A stretch of DNA of 64,000 nt from positions 347,738,302 to 347,802,301 of the forward strand of contig NC_090319.1 of NCBI RefSeq assembly GCF_040869045.1. Direction: 5' to 3'. The translations under genes were made by a program, and so were the position numbers. Below the pieces are notes generated by a model. That model was not told the origin of the DNA. It made no database searches and worked only from the letters and a program-made list of their open reading frames with translations. The stretch comes from Eurosta solidaginis (Eukaryota > Arthropoda > Insecta > Diptera > Tephritidae). Below, one piece after another: positions 46,950 through 58,897 of the stretch (its first letter is position 1; each line of letters begins with the position of its first letter).

Positions 46950-47638
46950 AAAAATTATAGAAAACTTTTTCAAATGGTACAAAAAGAATGTACAAATTTC
47001 AGTAAAATCTGTAATGGAAAATCCATAGGTTAGATGAGTGACATGGAATGTCCCTTATATACATATGTATATGGTTTTCGAATTTCCTCATTTTGTCTCC
47101 GCTCATTTATTACCGTCGTGTTTTTCATTCTCTCGTTAGTGTTACGTTTGTTGCATTTACATTTTCTCATTTCAGTACATGCACGCATGAAAATTCAGGG
47201 TTACATCGCAGACAGTACGACAGACACTGTCGTTGAAAAGTGCGTGCATGTATGTAGGTGATAAGGCACGTGTTTTTTCATAGCAACAAAACAATTTAAG
47301 TTTTGAGGTGGTTTTTGTATATTGTATGTACATACCCAGCAAAAACTGGCGTAACCAGTTATAACCAATAAGGAACACTGGATTCACTCCTGATAAATAA
47401 ACCTTAGAATAATAGCAAAATATAGTACATCATACGCCTTATAGTAATGCCTCTTTTAAGGCCTAATTACGCCAATCCCTAAAGTAAAAAATAAAACTAA
47501 AAAACGTGTTGCCCAAACTTAAACATGAAACATGATAAATAAAACCTAACTATAATCGACACATTAATATATTTAATAATAATAACAATTGGACGTTGCG
47601 GTGCGGCACTGCCCTCAAGTTGCCAAATGAAACTAGGT
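46950..47638. other. Spacer
   Basis: No gene recognised. The open frames at 47034-47261 and 47048-47236 overlap and lack domains. Confidence 0.5.
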
Positions 47639-48544
47639 TATACTCAGCTGCACTTGTACACAGGGTATTATAACTTTGATTTGATAACGGTTGGCTGTAC
47701 AGGTAGAAAGGAATCGAGATCGATATAGACTTCCATATATCAGAATCATCAGTATCGAAAAAAAATTTGATTGAGTCATGTCCGTCCGTCTGACTGTCCG
47801 TCCGTCTGTCCGTTAACACGATAACTTAAGTAAATATTGGGATATCTTCACCAAATTTGATACACGCGTTTATCTGGACCCAGAATAGGTTGTTATTGAA
47901 AATTAGCGAAATCGGATGATAACCACGCCCACTTTTTATATATATAACATTTTAGAAAACACAAAAAACTGATTATTTGGTAAATAATACACCTAGAATG
48001 ATGAAATCTGACGCGTGGACTGATATTTAGACTTGATAAAACTTTGAAAAAAAAAATTTTAAGATGGGCGTGACGCCGCCCATTTGTGATAGAATCAATT
48101 TTACAAATATTATTAATGATAAATTAAAAATCGTAAAACTTATCGTAACAAAAGAGAAGGAATGCTTTGAAGAAAAACTAACGAAATCGGGTAAGGACCA
48201 AGCCCACTTTTATATAAAAGATCTTTAAAAAGGTCGTGGACGAATAAAATAAGCTATATCTTTGCAAAAAAACTTTATATCAATGTTATTTCATTTTGCA
48301 AGTGGATTTATAACAATAAATAGGAAAAATTGAAAATTAAAAAAATGGGCGTGGCACTTCCCCTTTATGGATAAGCAAGTTTCGATGTTTCGGGATCCAT
48401 AGCTCGAAGAAAAAGTAGTTCAGAATATAACCATATGTAACACTATTACCAACAAAAGCACACAAAACAATCAACAACAGCATTTCAAGTGTACAGCTGG
48501 GTATGTAATGTTCGGTTTCACCCGAAATTAGACTTCTTTATTTG
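47639..48544 (+). mobile_element. Copy E: divergent, array-less member of the large family
   Basis: It starts TATACTCAGCTGCACTTGTA and ends GTGTACAGCTGGGTATG, a hairpin remnant (GTTCGGTTTCACCCGAAA) and CTTCTTTATTTG. The subterminal word differs from A-D but is again inverted at the two ends (CAGCTG...TGTACA), so the structure is conserved while the sequence changed. ACCACGCCCACTTTTTATA and GGGCGTGACGCCGCCC modules are present; there is no satellite. Confidence 0.7.
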
Positions 48545-48604
48545 TTATTACTGAATTTTTTGATTTGAAAAATTTGAACGCCAATAAAACTACTTTCAAT
48601 AAGT

Positions 48605-49510
48605 AAATCTAATTTTTAGCCTTTCAAAGAATCCAAGTGTGCCCAAATGGAGGACGAAGCGATACATGTGTACACAGATGGTTCCAAAGTAGTAGAAGGA
48701 GTATGGTCTGCGGTATGCTGCGCTAATCCTGAAATAAAAAGATCATACAGTCTGCCGGATTACTGCAGCGTTTTCCAAGCGGAAATATTAGCCGTAACCA
48801 AAGCAGTAGAAACCCTGGAAGAGAATAGCTTAAGCTGCAACCGTGGTAACTTTTATATTAACAGTCAAGCAGCAATTAAAGCAATAATCTCGCATAGCAC
48901 AGCATCGAAATGCGTGTTAGTGCGTAAACAGTCTTTGGAGAGAATCGGAACAGGGAGAAGCATACATCTATATTGGGTCCCAGGGCACATGGGAATAGAT
49001 GGGAATGAAAAAGCGGATGAAATAGCTAAAAAGGGCGCATCCTTTGAAGCTTGCTCCGTAGAAGTCGCAATTAGACTGGGCGAGATTAAGCGAGGGCGAG
49101 AGGTGCACATGCTTCGCCAAGAGGGAAAGGCGTGGGTTCATGCGCGGGGCTGTAAAGTGTAGAAAATTATGTGTAGGTCCTACAAACTTAGACTAACAAA
49201 GTTACATCTGTCATTAAAAAGAGCTACAGTCCTCCCTCATGACGGGTATTCTGACTGGACACTGCCTTTTGGAGTCACATTCCTTTAAATTTGGCTTGGT
49301 CAGTGATAGCAGATATAGGAAGTGCGGGTTGGAGGAGGAAACGATCGATCACGTTCTGTGCTCGTTCCCTGTGCTTGCCAGGCTAAGACCCCAGCTATTA
49401 GGAGTGATACAGCTGTTAGATGTAAAGCAGAAAGTTGCTTAACCCCTAGGGAGCTTCCAGTATTTGCCAAACGGACGGAGTTATTTTATAACATACATCC
49501 TGGGTTCTGA
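48605..49510 (+). pseudogene. LINE relic: RNase H domain and C-terminus
   Basis: The 171-residue frame 48647-49162 is a nearly whole RNase H: VYTDGSK, VWSAVCC, YCSVFQAEILAVTKAVE, then NSQAAIKAI (the usual D-S-Q aspartate replaced by N) and WVPGHMGIDGNEKADEIAK. After a frame break comes LTGHCLLESHSFKFG, then CGLEEETIDHVLCSFPVLARL (49300-49390), the C-x..H-x-x-x-C end of this LINE type, and PVFAKRTELFYN to a stop near 49510. Relics at 19660, 23240 and 50640 match it. I/R1/LOA-like, exact clade open. Confidence 0.8.
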
Positions 49511-50639
49511 TAGGGTTTTTCAATTTGGTCGTTAAAACTGACCACGCGCACCTTTATCCCTTCGCGAGGAGCTACTGGCCAGTGCCTTCATAATTTTAAA
49601 CTTTAGTGGCAGTGGAGGTTGCATTTGTAAAGTAAGAAGTACTTTCAATTTTGATTCCTTTGTTTTTGTAATGTGGATTCAACTTTATACAAAATGAAAG
49701 ACAAGACAGAAAATGAGCCATTCCAAACTTCAGCCCCATCGCTTCACCAAATAAAAGTATCACGGCACTACTGCACTGCACTCTTTTACTACTCATATGT
49801 TTAGTCTTTTGTTTTGCTAAATCTCTTCGCAATCGCAGGAAGCCGTTTAAGTGCTGCTGCCCATTTTGTTATGTGTTTTTGCTGCTGCTTAGAAATTTGC
49901 AGAAAAAAATGTTCACCCCCCTCGTACACTTTTAACCATCCATGTACTTTACTCATGCATTCTACTAAGCATGCATTGACCCTCTCTCTCTACCATCTCG
50001 TCAACTTTCAAGCAAAACGGCAATGGTATTAAAGTGTTGGCCACTACCGTCTAAGCCTTGGCTTAGCTAATAATATGGACGCATCTTCTCAACTAAAACT
50101 CCAATGCTAACTTAACTAGACAAAGTCTTAGCCTTGCCAAACAACTGGAGCATAATACAGAAAACAGTTTAGGTATTTATATGGGTGCCCAGCTTCAAAG
50201 TCTGAGCTGTGTTGTCGCTGTGTCGCTGAAAGTATCAATATCTGAGAAGTGTTCGCAGGGGATTAACTTTGTTTAGAATATTAGTTGGATTTGGTGCTAA
50301 TACGCGTAGTTGTTGGTTACCTCATTTCCTATTCTTACTAGGATAATTAATACGAGATTATAAAAGTGATTAAGGGTGAGCGGAAACGCAAATGCTTTAA
50401 ATGTTTATAAACTGTTGGACGTAAACAACCTTAACAAATTGGATCGGTTCCATGTTAAGCAGCAGAATAATCACATTGCAATGGGGTCTATACGAGGTAA
50501 CAAAATCTATAAACAGAGGAATGCTGCAGGGTGGGGTTTTATCACCAATGCTGGACGCTGGTTATAAACTAATTGCTTAGGTGGTTCGACGGATGGCCCT
50601 TCAAAATAACTTGAGTGTAGTCCTTATAGCCATAGCAGT
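49511..50639. other. Spacer
   Basis: CTTAGC/GCTAAG-rich sequence at 50040-50180, no gene recognised. Confidence 0.5.
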
Positions 50640-51095
50640 ATAGCGCCATCTAATATAGGCCAAACGGAATATAGGGTTCCATGCCTGAGTTTCGAAAGAG
50701 ATCTTGGGACCAAAATAGAGAGTTGGTGCCAAGGTGCATAAATGACAGAAGATACTATACATGTGTATACGGATGGTTCCAAATTAATGGAAGCGGTCGA
50801 ATCTGCTGTTTACTGTGTCAATCGATAAATAAATAGATCCTACATCCAAATTGCTGCAGCATCTTTCAGACGGAAGTTATAGCCGTAAAGATAGCAGCAA
50901 AATTCTGGAGAAAGCGTGTTTAAGCTGCAGTGGCGTCAATATATAAATAGGTAGTCAAGCGGCAATTAAGGCAATAACCTCTCTCTACGATCTCTATCAT
51001 ATCTCTGAAAAGAGAATACTTAAGCCATACGATAAGCATACTAACTAGACACTACCTTCTGGCGTTATACAAGTTCCTGGCAAAGGAGTTGTGAA
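50640..51095 (+). pseudogene. LINE relic of the 48.6-kb family
   Basis: EDTIHVYTDGSKLMEAV at 50745-50800 parallels DEAIHVYTDGSKVVEGV at 48655. GGCAATTAAGGCAATAA (50960) and ACACTACCTTCTGGCGTTAT (51050) match the later parts of that relic. It has several stops and an internal deletion between RNase H and the C-terminus. Confidence 0.7.
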
Positions 51096-53989
51096 AAGTC
51101 AGCAAGCACGTAAGTTGCATCGTCCATTACGCAGCATTCATATTTCTGAACAAATTTTGTATACAACTGTTTTACTCGTGACCTGGCCACAACATTCCTT
51201 GTTGCATTACGATCCAGTATTTTTAAACTTTGTACGTCTTAATAATAATAATAATAAATCCAACGGATTAACCACCAAAGGCAGCCCAACCGACACAAGG
51301 GGTGCATCCGCATGACTTACGGATTTGTTATTTTCGATTGCGGAGTCGTTGAAAGGCGGAAGTTTGTTAAGCGTAAGACTTATAGATAAATATGAAAACA
51401 TTGTAAAATGATGATAAAATTTTTTTTATATGTCAGACCTTCTTCTGCATACGTTTGCCTTTCATCTGCATACGAATTACTGCGAACTCCCGACCATACG
51501 AGCTTTGTTGCATCCTGAGAGATTTTTGATCTCCCTTTAACATAGAGTCCACACTTTTTGCCTTTTTACGGTCACTACGTGCACTTTTTTCTTCCGTATT
51601 CTTTCTTGCGATGAAACCTCACATTTGCCTTAAACTGATTTTATACGCGGCTAATACTAAGTCTTAAAATTTGCATCTCTTTTAAAATCTTTTTATAACT
51701 CCTTTTTGGATTATTTACAAAAAGTTCTACAACCTCTACACAATATTTTTTTTTTTTTTTCTCATATATTGTGATTAAGACAAGTGTGATAACTTCTGCA
51801 TAGATGTCAAAATTACGAATGGATCACCTGATTTTTTATTGACTATCGCTATCTCATTCTCTATCTCTGTCTACCACCCGCTGAAGATAACCGGTCCTAT
51901 GCGCCGCCATATTGAACACCCTGTCAAAACGCTGCCAATAAGCTTAAAAGTAGCCATATTGAACATCCTGTCAGGCAGTTGACGGATAAGATATCATACT
52001 TGTTTTATCCACAATGGCTCATATTTATTGCGCAAATAACCAGCACTGATGGGATTTACCTAATATAATTTTACATGTTTTTCAAAGTTTTTCCCATAAA
52101 ACTTATAATTTTTAAATCCTATTAACAGAGTTTTTTTCGAAAAAGCGTGCACTAACTTTTTCTGACGCACTCCTTAAACCACCAACAATAAAACTGCTAC
52201 CAGCTTAGGGAGGTTTAGCTATCAATATGCGTTCTTTTCTCATACTATCTCACCGTTTCGAAACTAACGAAAGAGGGGATAATATCGTACTAGAAGCAAT
52301 ATGTAGAACTACGGTCCGGTTCGGATTCAACGAAATATTACCAGAAAAGAACTAGATCTAAACTGAAAATTTTTGAACTAGTTCGGAACTATCGAAAAAG
52401 TGCCAATAAAGCAGCTAGTTCCAAAGTGGAACTAGAAAAAAATAATGCGGCGTGGACCTATTTCCACGGCCTGGGACATCGCCATGTTAAATTCGCCAGT
52501 TGAAATCATGTAAAAGAACTAGTAGTAGTTCCGAATGCAGAAGAAGCGCACCAGTTTCGAACATGATATTTTCCCTACAGGGTTGTTGATCAGCTCCATT
52601 CCTGAAAAGTTTGAAGTCATCGACACAGCCAAAGCAGTCAAGCCCTTGCCTTTGTTTTTTAAGTTAGTGCGCTATTCCCGGCTATGTCTAATGCAATAGA
52701 TAGCCACTTCAAAAATACATTTACCTTAAGGTTGTCTCTCGAAACGGCAGAACAACTAAACCATTCTATGACCTATGCAAAACATTGCAATTAGCAGATT
52801 GGCACTACTTTGAAAGCTCCTTTTCATTTTATGGGCATTCTTATGTTGCGGTCTTTAGCAGTTACATATAATTTGACTTATTGCTTGCAAATATTTTTCC
52901 TCTACGTAGTCATTGAAATGTGCATTAAGCATTTGCTATTTGCATTTGTTTTAATGTCAAACATCTTTTAATAAACAATTAGTTGTTCGAACCAGTTTTT
53001 GTATTAAAAATTCATTAAAATCCAATCACCTGTAATTTTTTTTTTTTTTTTTTGGTGTCATGAAAAAAAAGTTTTTTTTTTTTTCGTCATAATGTATGCT
53101 TAATCAATTCCAATTCCTCTAATTCTTTTTTGAGGTTTGTTTACAATAATAATGAGATAGTCATTAATTATATATCATCATCAGTTTGTCTTCATTATAC
53201 GCCACAGGCAACTGGGAGTTTGTGTTTTCTGTAAACATCGTCTGGTAAGCTTTGTGACCCAATTACATGCGTACATACTATATACATAATAGTGCATTAA
53301 GAAAAGTCATATTTAAAAATAGACTCTTGTTTACTACAGATCAGGTGGGATAGGAATTATTGTTTACTATTATTTAAAATATGTTTTTTTTTTTCTTATA
53401 TTATTGTTTTTTTTTTTTTTTTCAAAAGAGACCTGAGCACCTGAACTAAAGATAAATAATTAGTGTCAATTCTATATTTCCAAGCTAATGCTTAGCGAGT
53501 TGGAAGAAATGGTTCAGTAGCTTGTAAAACCCATACTTCGTGCGTTTAGATATGATAAAAAGAAACATTTATATTTAAAACATAGAGTAGAGTCAGAAAA
53601 GACATCACGGATAGAAAAGTGGAGTTGAATTATTGTCTTTTTGAATTTCAACCAGAAATTCTTAAAATTCTTACACGTAATGCACATTTAGAAACTACGC
53701 CCAATGTACCAAGATATATATACCATGTCGGTATGTCATTGTATGGAAAAGTTCGAGCTATCTTCTTAACATAAATTTAAATAATCCAAAAATGTGACAA
53801 GCTAGAATTTTTTATATATGTTTTCTCCTAAGTTTTATAATCGAACATACACTATGGATCGTTTTTAAAAATGTACCCCATAAGGAATTCGTTGATACGA
53901 AAGCTTAGTAATATCGAAGCCGCTTCCGAGGTATTATTACTTATAATAATAGTTGTATTTATAATAATATCCCTGAAACATATTTTAGC
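51096..53989. other. Long spacer
   Basis: No gene recognised. It contains an (AAT)n tract at 51240-51257, T runs at 51750, 53037-53055 and 53408-53422, two nearby copies of GCCATATTGAACA(C/T)CCTGTCA (51908 and 51954) and a cluster of AACTAGTTC/GAACTAG words at 52340-52560. Confidence 0.5.
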
Positions 53990-54270
53990 CTATATCTGGG
54001 AAAGGTGTTGAGATACATCTCGAATTTGTTAAAACTCTCATCAGCAGCTTTCTTTGATATCCATATTGTAAAATACATTTAAAAATTAAGCAAGTCCATG
54101 TTTTGGATTTGAACTCCCTAGAGATCTAGGTGTTTGAAATGTATCCTTAGATTTAAGTTAAACCTCGGCTGATGTAGCAGTGAAATTTGCACTCTGTGCA
54201 GTGGTTTCTGAATGATGCGTGTACAAACATACAGACAGTCGGACATGCCGATAGACAGACAAAAATTTTA
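53990..54270. repeat. Possible decayed dispersed repeat
   Basis: TTTGATATCCATATTGTAAA, then ACAGACAGTCGGACATGCCG and ATAGACAGACAAAAATTT echo words of the large families (TTGATACCCATATCGTACAA; GTCCGTCCGTC). Weak. Confidence 0.3.
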
Positions 54271-55229
54271 AAAACTGCTGATTTGTATTCAGGTTGTCCA
54301 ATAAGGACCTCTTCCATCAATTTTTCTGAAATATCTTCAATGTACAGATATCGACAATTTTATTATATTTATAGAGCATACGCTTCCAATGCAACCTGTA
54401 CCACCCGTCACAAGTTAAAGTGTGGTTCTATATATTAGCAAAGGACCCATCTAGCGGAAATTATTGAAGACTCACGGCAGTGGTTAAATAACTCGCTACA
54501 AAACGAGTTTTGTTTAATAGCGGACATCTGAACCTCTGTGCTACGGTGCTGTCAACATCAAATATATAAGTGGATTGTAGATACTAAAACGGCAACATAT
54601 TTGCGTATTTTTTAGTTTTTTTAAAATTATATATTATTTATTTGTAAACAATCCATGTCGCGTTAAGTAGAAGATGGATATAAGTTTCTGGTTACGTGTA
54701 ATAGTGTCAATAGAACTAACGTCAATTAACTTAAGTCCGCTTTGGAAAGAGAATTGATATCAATGACTTTAATTACAAATACGAAAGAGAATCTCAATTG
54801 CCCATAGTACCCTGTCGTACTGCTCAACGCCGCCTACGCAAAGAGCAGCTGGGATTAATAAGACTGTGAATTGCGTTCCGGTTGTTAGACTATTCAAAAG
54901 GTACTGAGATTGATGTATCTGGCGTTTTGTTAAAAAGCGCCGCGGCCGAAAATTTAAAATTGCATGATTTTTGATTCCATATTTTCTATTAATGTTATAA
55001 TATGATATAAAGATATTTTTTCGAAGTAATTTCCAGAGTTTATAGCCACAGGCGATAACCGCACAATTTTTAATTCCACATTTTCTATTCACATGACGAT
55101 ACGATATTGATATATTATTTCGAACCAATTTCCAAAGTTCAAGGAAAAAGAAAAATTCATATAAATCTCCCGAATTGTTTCAGCTTTTGAAAAAATATCT
55201 TTTTAGTTTATTAATTAGTGCTATTAAGG
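54271..55229. other. Spacer with a local duplication
   Basis: A word block near 54955-55010 (TGATTTTTGATTCCATATTT, TCTATTAATGTTATAATATG) recurs near 55065-55115 (ACAATTTTTAATTCCACATT, TCTATTCACATGACGATACG), an old duplication of about 110 bases. The 119-residue minus-strand frame there mirrors it; not a gene. Confidence 0.5.
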
Positions 55230-55504
55230 CCCGGGTTTTCAACAGTTGGTTAAGCTAAGCCTAAACTAAGTTTGCTTAAACTCCAGTTAACTGCTGAGAA
55301 GTTTTTCAGTCACAGTTTAAGGCCGCCTTTGGGGTAGGCTTTTTTGTACGGCAACATTGGTTTTCTTATTATTTATATAATTTGTAGATACGAGAACAGC
55401 TGGATTTTGCTTACCCAACAAACATTTAAAAGATACTTCTCCAGCTAAATATATGTATATCTAGTTCCGGAGGTGTTATCCAACATCACTATCTAGTTAT
55501 TCTT

Positions 55505-55735
55505 AAACAGATAGTTCTCAAGTGGATATCGAACTTCATTTTCCAATCACTATCCAACTTTGAGAAATTTTGTAAAATTTATAGTTCTCGAGTTCATCTC
55601 CCACGTCATTAGCATTTTCAAGTTATTATCCAACCTTTGAGAGATTTTGAGAAATGTACAGTTCTCAAATGAATATTCAACACGTTTCTCCAGTTGATAT
55701 CCCAAATCTTGGATATCGAGTTGAGGTGAAGGTGA
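55505..55735. repeat. Degenerate tandem repeat, period 70-78 bp
   Basis: AGTTCTCAAGTGGATATC (55512), AGTTCTCGAGTTCATCTCCC (55582) and AGTTCTCAAATGAATATTC (55660) begin successive units that share CTATCCAACTTTGAGAAATT. Confidence 0.65.
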
Positions 55736-55867
55736 AAAAAAATATCCAAGTTAGTACCACCAAAGCCAACAGCTATTTGTGAGAAATAAACACCTAATTG
55801 ATAGCAGTCATGAAGCGTAATTTATCAAAAATAAATTATATATATGTATTTAATTAGCGATTTTTGT

Positions 55868-55998
55868 TCATATTGCTTTATACAATGGTTTTTGTAATTG
55901 ATATTAGAGAAAAATTGTAAGTTTACACCTTCGCCGTTTGTAAACTTACAATTTTTCTCTAATATCAATTACAAAAACCATTGTATAAAGCAATATGA
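55868..55998. repeat. Perfect 60-bp hairpin
   Basis: Arms 55868-55927 and 55939-55998 are exact complements, with an 11-base loop (CCTTCGCCGTT). A perfect palindrome of this size is young or maintained. Confidence 0.9.
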
Positions 55999-56419
55999 GC
56001 AAAGCTCGCAAATTAAATACATATGATCATATTGATATAATAGTAACAGCGAAAGTATTAAAAACAAATACTGTAAAAATCCGAACAAATGTTACTAAGC
56101 TTTCAAAAGCACGCCTAAAAATCATATCCACACCATTAGGAATAAACTACATACAGAGTGTATGTGCCTACATGGTGATCAAAAGGAATATAAACAAAAA
56201 GGCAACTCTTAGAGACCAATTGTACAGCGAACAACGGGACATTCATATGGCTTAGCAGCTAAAGGCTTGCACTGATATGAATGTTGGAGATTCGAGTTCA
56301 ACGCTCAGCTCCCGAAAAGCTAGCTGATGAAGAAGTGAAATTCAGAAACATGTCCTAGTAACCATCGCCGTTTGTAAACTTACAATTTTTCTCTAATATC
56401 AATTACAAAAACCATTGTA
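55931..56419. mobile_element. Unit bounded by 55-bp identical direct repeats
   Basis: TCGCCGTTTGTAAACTTACA... runs identically at 55931-55985 and 56365-56419; an inverted third copy forms the hairpin arm at 55868. The interior of 379 bases holds an 86-codon frame (55995-56255, Lys-rich, no domain known to me) and, at about 56250-56310, TTAGCAGCTAAAGG and AGATTCGAGTTC, which are weakly A-box- and B-box-like. Whether this is a foldback element, a small terminal-repeat retroelement or a rearranged SINE is open. Confidence 0.6.
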
Positions 56420-56423
56420 GATA

Positions 56424-56806
56424 CTTAAACGGTTTTATTTAAAACAATACTTACATGAAGTATTAATAATACTAAAAGCTAGAAAATAATTAGGTAGGTC
56501 CTAGGTACTAGTCATCACACTCCTCATCAATCTAGGGCGTTGATCAGGCAATTAAATAAAAGCTTTGGGTGCGTCAAATTTCTATTCATAATCATATATA
56601 AAACCAACTTAACCTTAATCAGGTTATGCTACGCCTCACATTTTTAGAAATTTCACGTGCCCAACGCTTTTATTTAAATGTCTAATCAACAACCTAGATT
56701 GATGAGGAGTGTGATGACTAGTACCTAGGACCTACCTAATTATTTTATAGCTTTTAATATTATTAATACTTCATGTAAGTATTGTTTTCAATAAAACCGT
56801 TTAACT
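56424..56806. mobile_element. Foldback element with arms of about 158 bp
   Basis: 56424-56581 and 56648-56806 are inverted copies (for example AGGTAGGTCCTAGGTACTAG versus CTAGTACCTAGGACCTACCT), about 90 percent alike, around a 66-base spacer. It directly adjoins the direct-repeat unit ending at 56419. No coding. Confidence 0.85.
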
Positions 56807-57167
56807 TAAACATTTTTTTTTATTATTTTATTTCAACTTAAATAATAGAATTTTTCGCTTTATAAAAAATTCCCTCTTTTGATTCTCAAGCTGAGTCACC
56901 GTTTCGTAATAGCTATTCAGATTTTAGAAGTATGCCTTATTATCAACATGAACTGTAGTGGTACTTAAGCCCAAATGCGTGTTGGGTATATTCAACGATA
57001 TTTCGAACGAACGCGAATCACCGATAGGTTAACTAGAGTTTAACCCTGTCAGATCGGCCGCTAAAGCTCAGTTTAAACTTCAGTTTAAGTAGACTGAAAA
57101 ACTGCAGAATAAGTTTGAGCGTAGTTTAACTGACAAACTGAGTTGCTCTTGTACTGAAACACCGGGA

Positions 57168-58890
57168 CTAAAACTTTTAAAATTGTACCGTAATAGTCGA
57201 CTTATATTTGAAATTTAAGGCTTTTTATTCCAAAGCTCTGTGATGGTGTCGTAGAAGTTACGACATTAATTGGCTTTTGCCAAAATGATTTCATTCCAAA
57301 ATGATTCTTACACTGACTCTCTCTCGAATTTGGAATTAATGTCAAAAGCGAATTAATATCAATTGATGAAAGTTCCACTGACAATATTACAGGTCACCTA
57401 GTTTCTCATTAAATCATATGGTATGGCCAAATTTGGAAAATTTGTATCGAATCGGAAAGTGCAGTCATCCACTTACATAGGCGTGTGATTTCGTAGTCCC
57501 ACCCGTCACTCTCAGAAAGTCGTATTTTTTTATGTGAATGACATACCTAAGTTATATATTTCATAAGCGTTGTATCGTTGTATTTCAAAAGTTCTATAAT
57601 TACTAGTTAAGTAAAAATAACCTAAAGTTTGAGTCAAATTTTAGTCAAAATGTCCCACCCGTAACTATGGAATACCCCAGTAGTAGCTTTCTTAAGACAA
57701 CACATAAAAAACAAATGTAAGCAAACAGTTTAATTTTGCCATTAAAGGCATTAATGTTGAAAAAAAAAAATTAAGAAGCAAACAATTAAAACGGTAAATA
57801 ATAATATTTTCGCTGAAATATGATGTCTGACTATTATTGTCACATTCTGTTTAAATGGCATACAAAAATATTTTTTCTTGTTTAACCCCACAGATAAATG
57901 TATATACATGTGTTCAAATAACTTGTCTTTATTATTATACCCTGCTGTGCTTAACACACAATTAAGTTGTTCGCCTAATACTATGTTCAAACAGAAAAGG
58001 AAATTGAGGCAATTTCGATTTAAATTGATCAGCTGATGAGATGGGGCAACCACATAGTTGAGCCATGCGTAACTGACGTTTAAATTTTCTCAATAAACAC
58101 ACTTTACAAGGTTGCATTCGCAGTTTGAAGTAATTTATTAAGTGGCAATTTATTATTACAATTTATTATATGATAAATTGCGTAATAAATTGTCCAAATG
58201 GTATAAATTGCCAACTCGGTGTGTATTTGTACATAGTATGAGCCGGTTTGTAACAACAAAGTAATTTAAGCGTTTCACGATGTATAAAGTTAAAAAAAGT
58301 TAAAAATACCAATAGGCTCTCCAGCCCTAAATGGTGCTAACTCTATATGAAGCAATGTGGACATGTGTATCACTTACGCGACCTTATCGCGGTCGATAAA
58401 AACTGTAACGCGGGGAGCCGGAAAATCCGGTTTCTTGAAAATACCATAGTTACTCCGTTGTAAGGTAACGTTTTCATTTTGCCGTAATATGTTATTTATT
58501 CTCATTTTCACGATTTTTTTTTTTTTTTAAGCGAGATAAACGCGCCAATTAAGAAAAAAGCACATGAGTTGTGGATCTTGACTAGTGTGATATCTTAAGT
58601 CCACTAGATGCGGCTTTCATCTCTCTTCTATTGCAATCATTCGGTTTGAGCAGGATACGCAGTCAATTTGGAGATTTTATCAAAAGTTTGCTGTTAAAAT
58701 AAAAAAAATCCCAGTCAAAATGACTGACAGATAAGATATCATACCCAATGAACATGTGATTAGGAGACAGCGTTGCCAGGCATTTATTCTTGTTTAAAGT
58801 CGGAACGGCTATAAATTTTAACTTAATTTCTCATTTAAAAAAAATGTGTATAGCTTTGATTTCCGATTTACAGTAGAAATAGTGCTATTA
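57168..58890. other. Spacer
   Basis: No gene recognised. A short inverted word CGACCTTATCGCGGTCG lies at 58380-58396. GATAAGATATCATAC at 58730 also occurs at 51987. Confidence 0.5.
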
Positions 58891-58897
58891 GCTTTTA
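58891..58897 (+). repeat. Left target-site duplication (GCTTTTA)
   Basis: GCTTTTA repeats exactly at 59399-59405; adding the next T makes it 8 bp. Confidence 0.85.

Larger units (their letters stand above)
55230..57167. mobile_element. Candidate composite TIR element
   Basis: CCCGGGTTTTCAACAG at the left and CTGAAACACCGGGAC at the right are roughly inverted; further inward both sides hold TTTTTCAGTC/GACTGAAAAAC and GTTTAA/TTAAAC words in matching inverted order. The arms are diverged and no target duplication is clear. The smaller foldback and direct-repeat units at 55868-56806 lie inside, as would nested insertions. Confidence 0.45.

Noticed and set aside
51240..51257. (AAT)n as a notable feature
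   Set aside because: Short common microsatellite with nothing attached to it.
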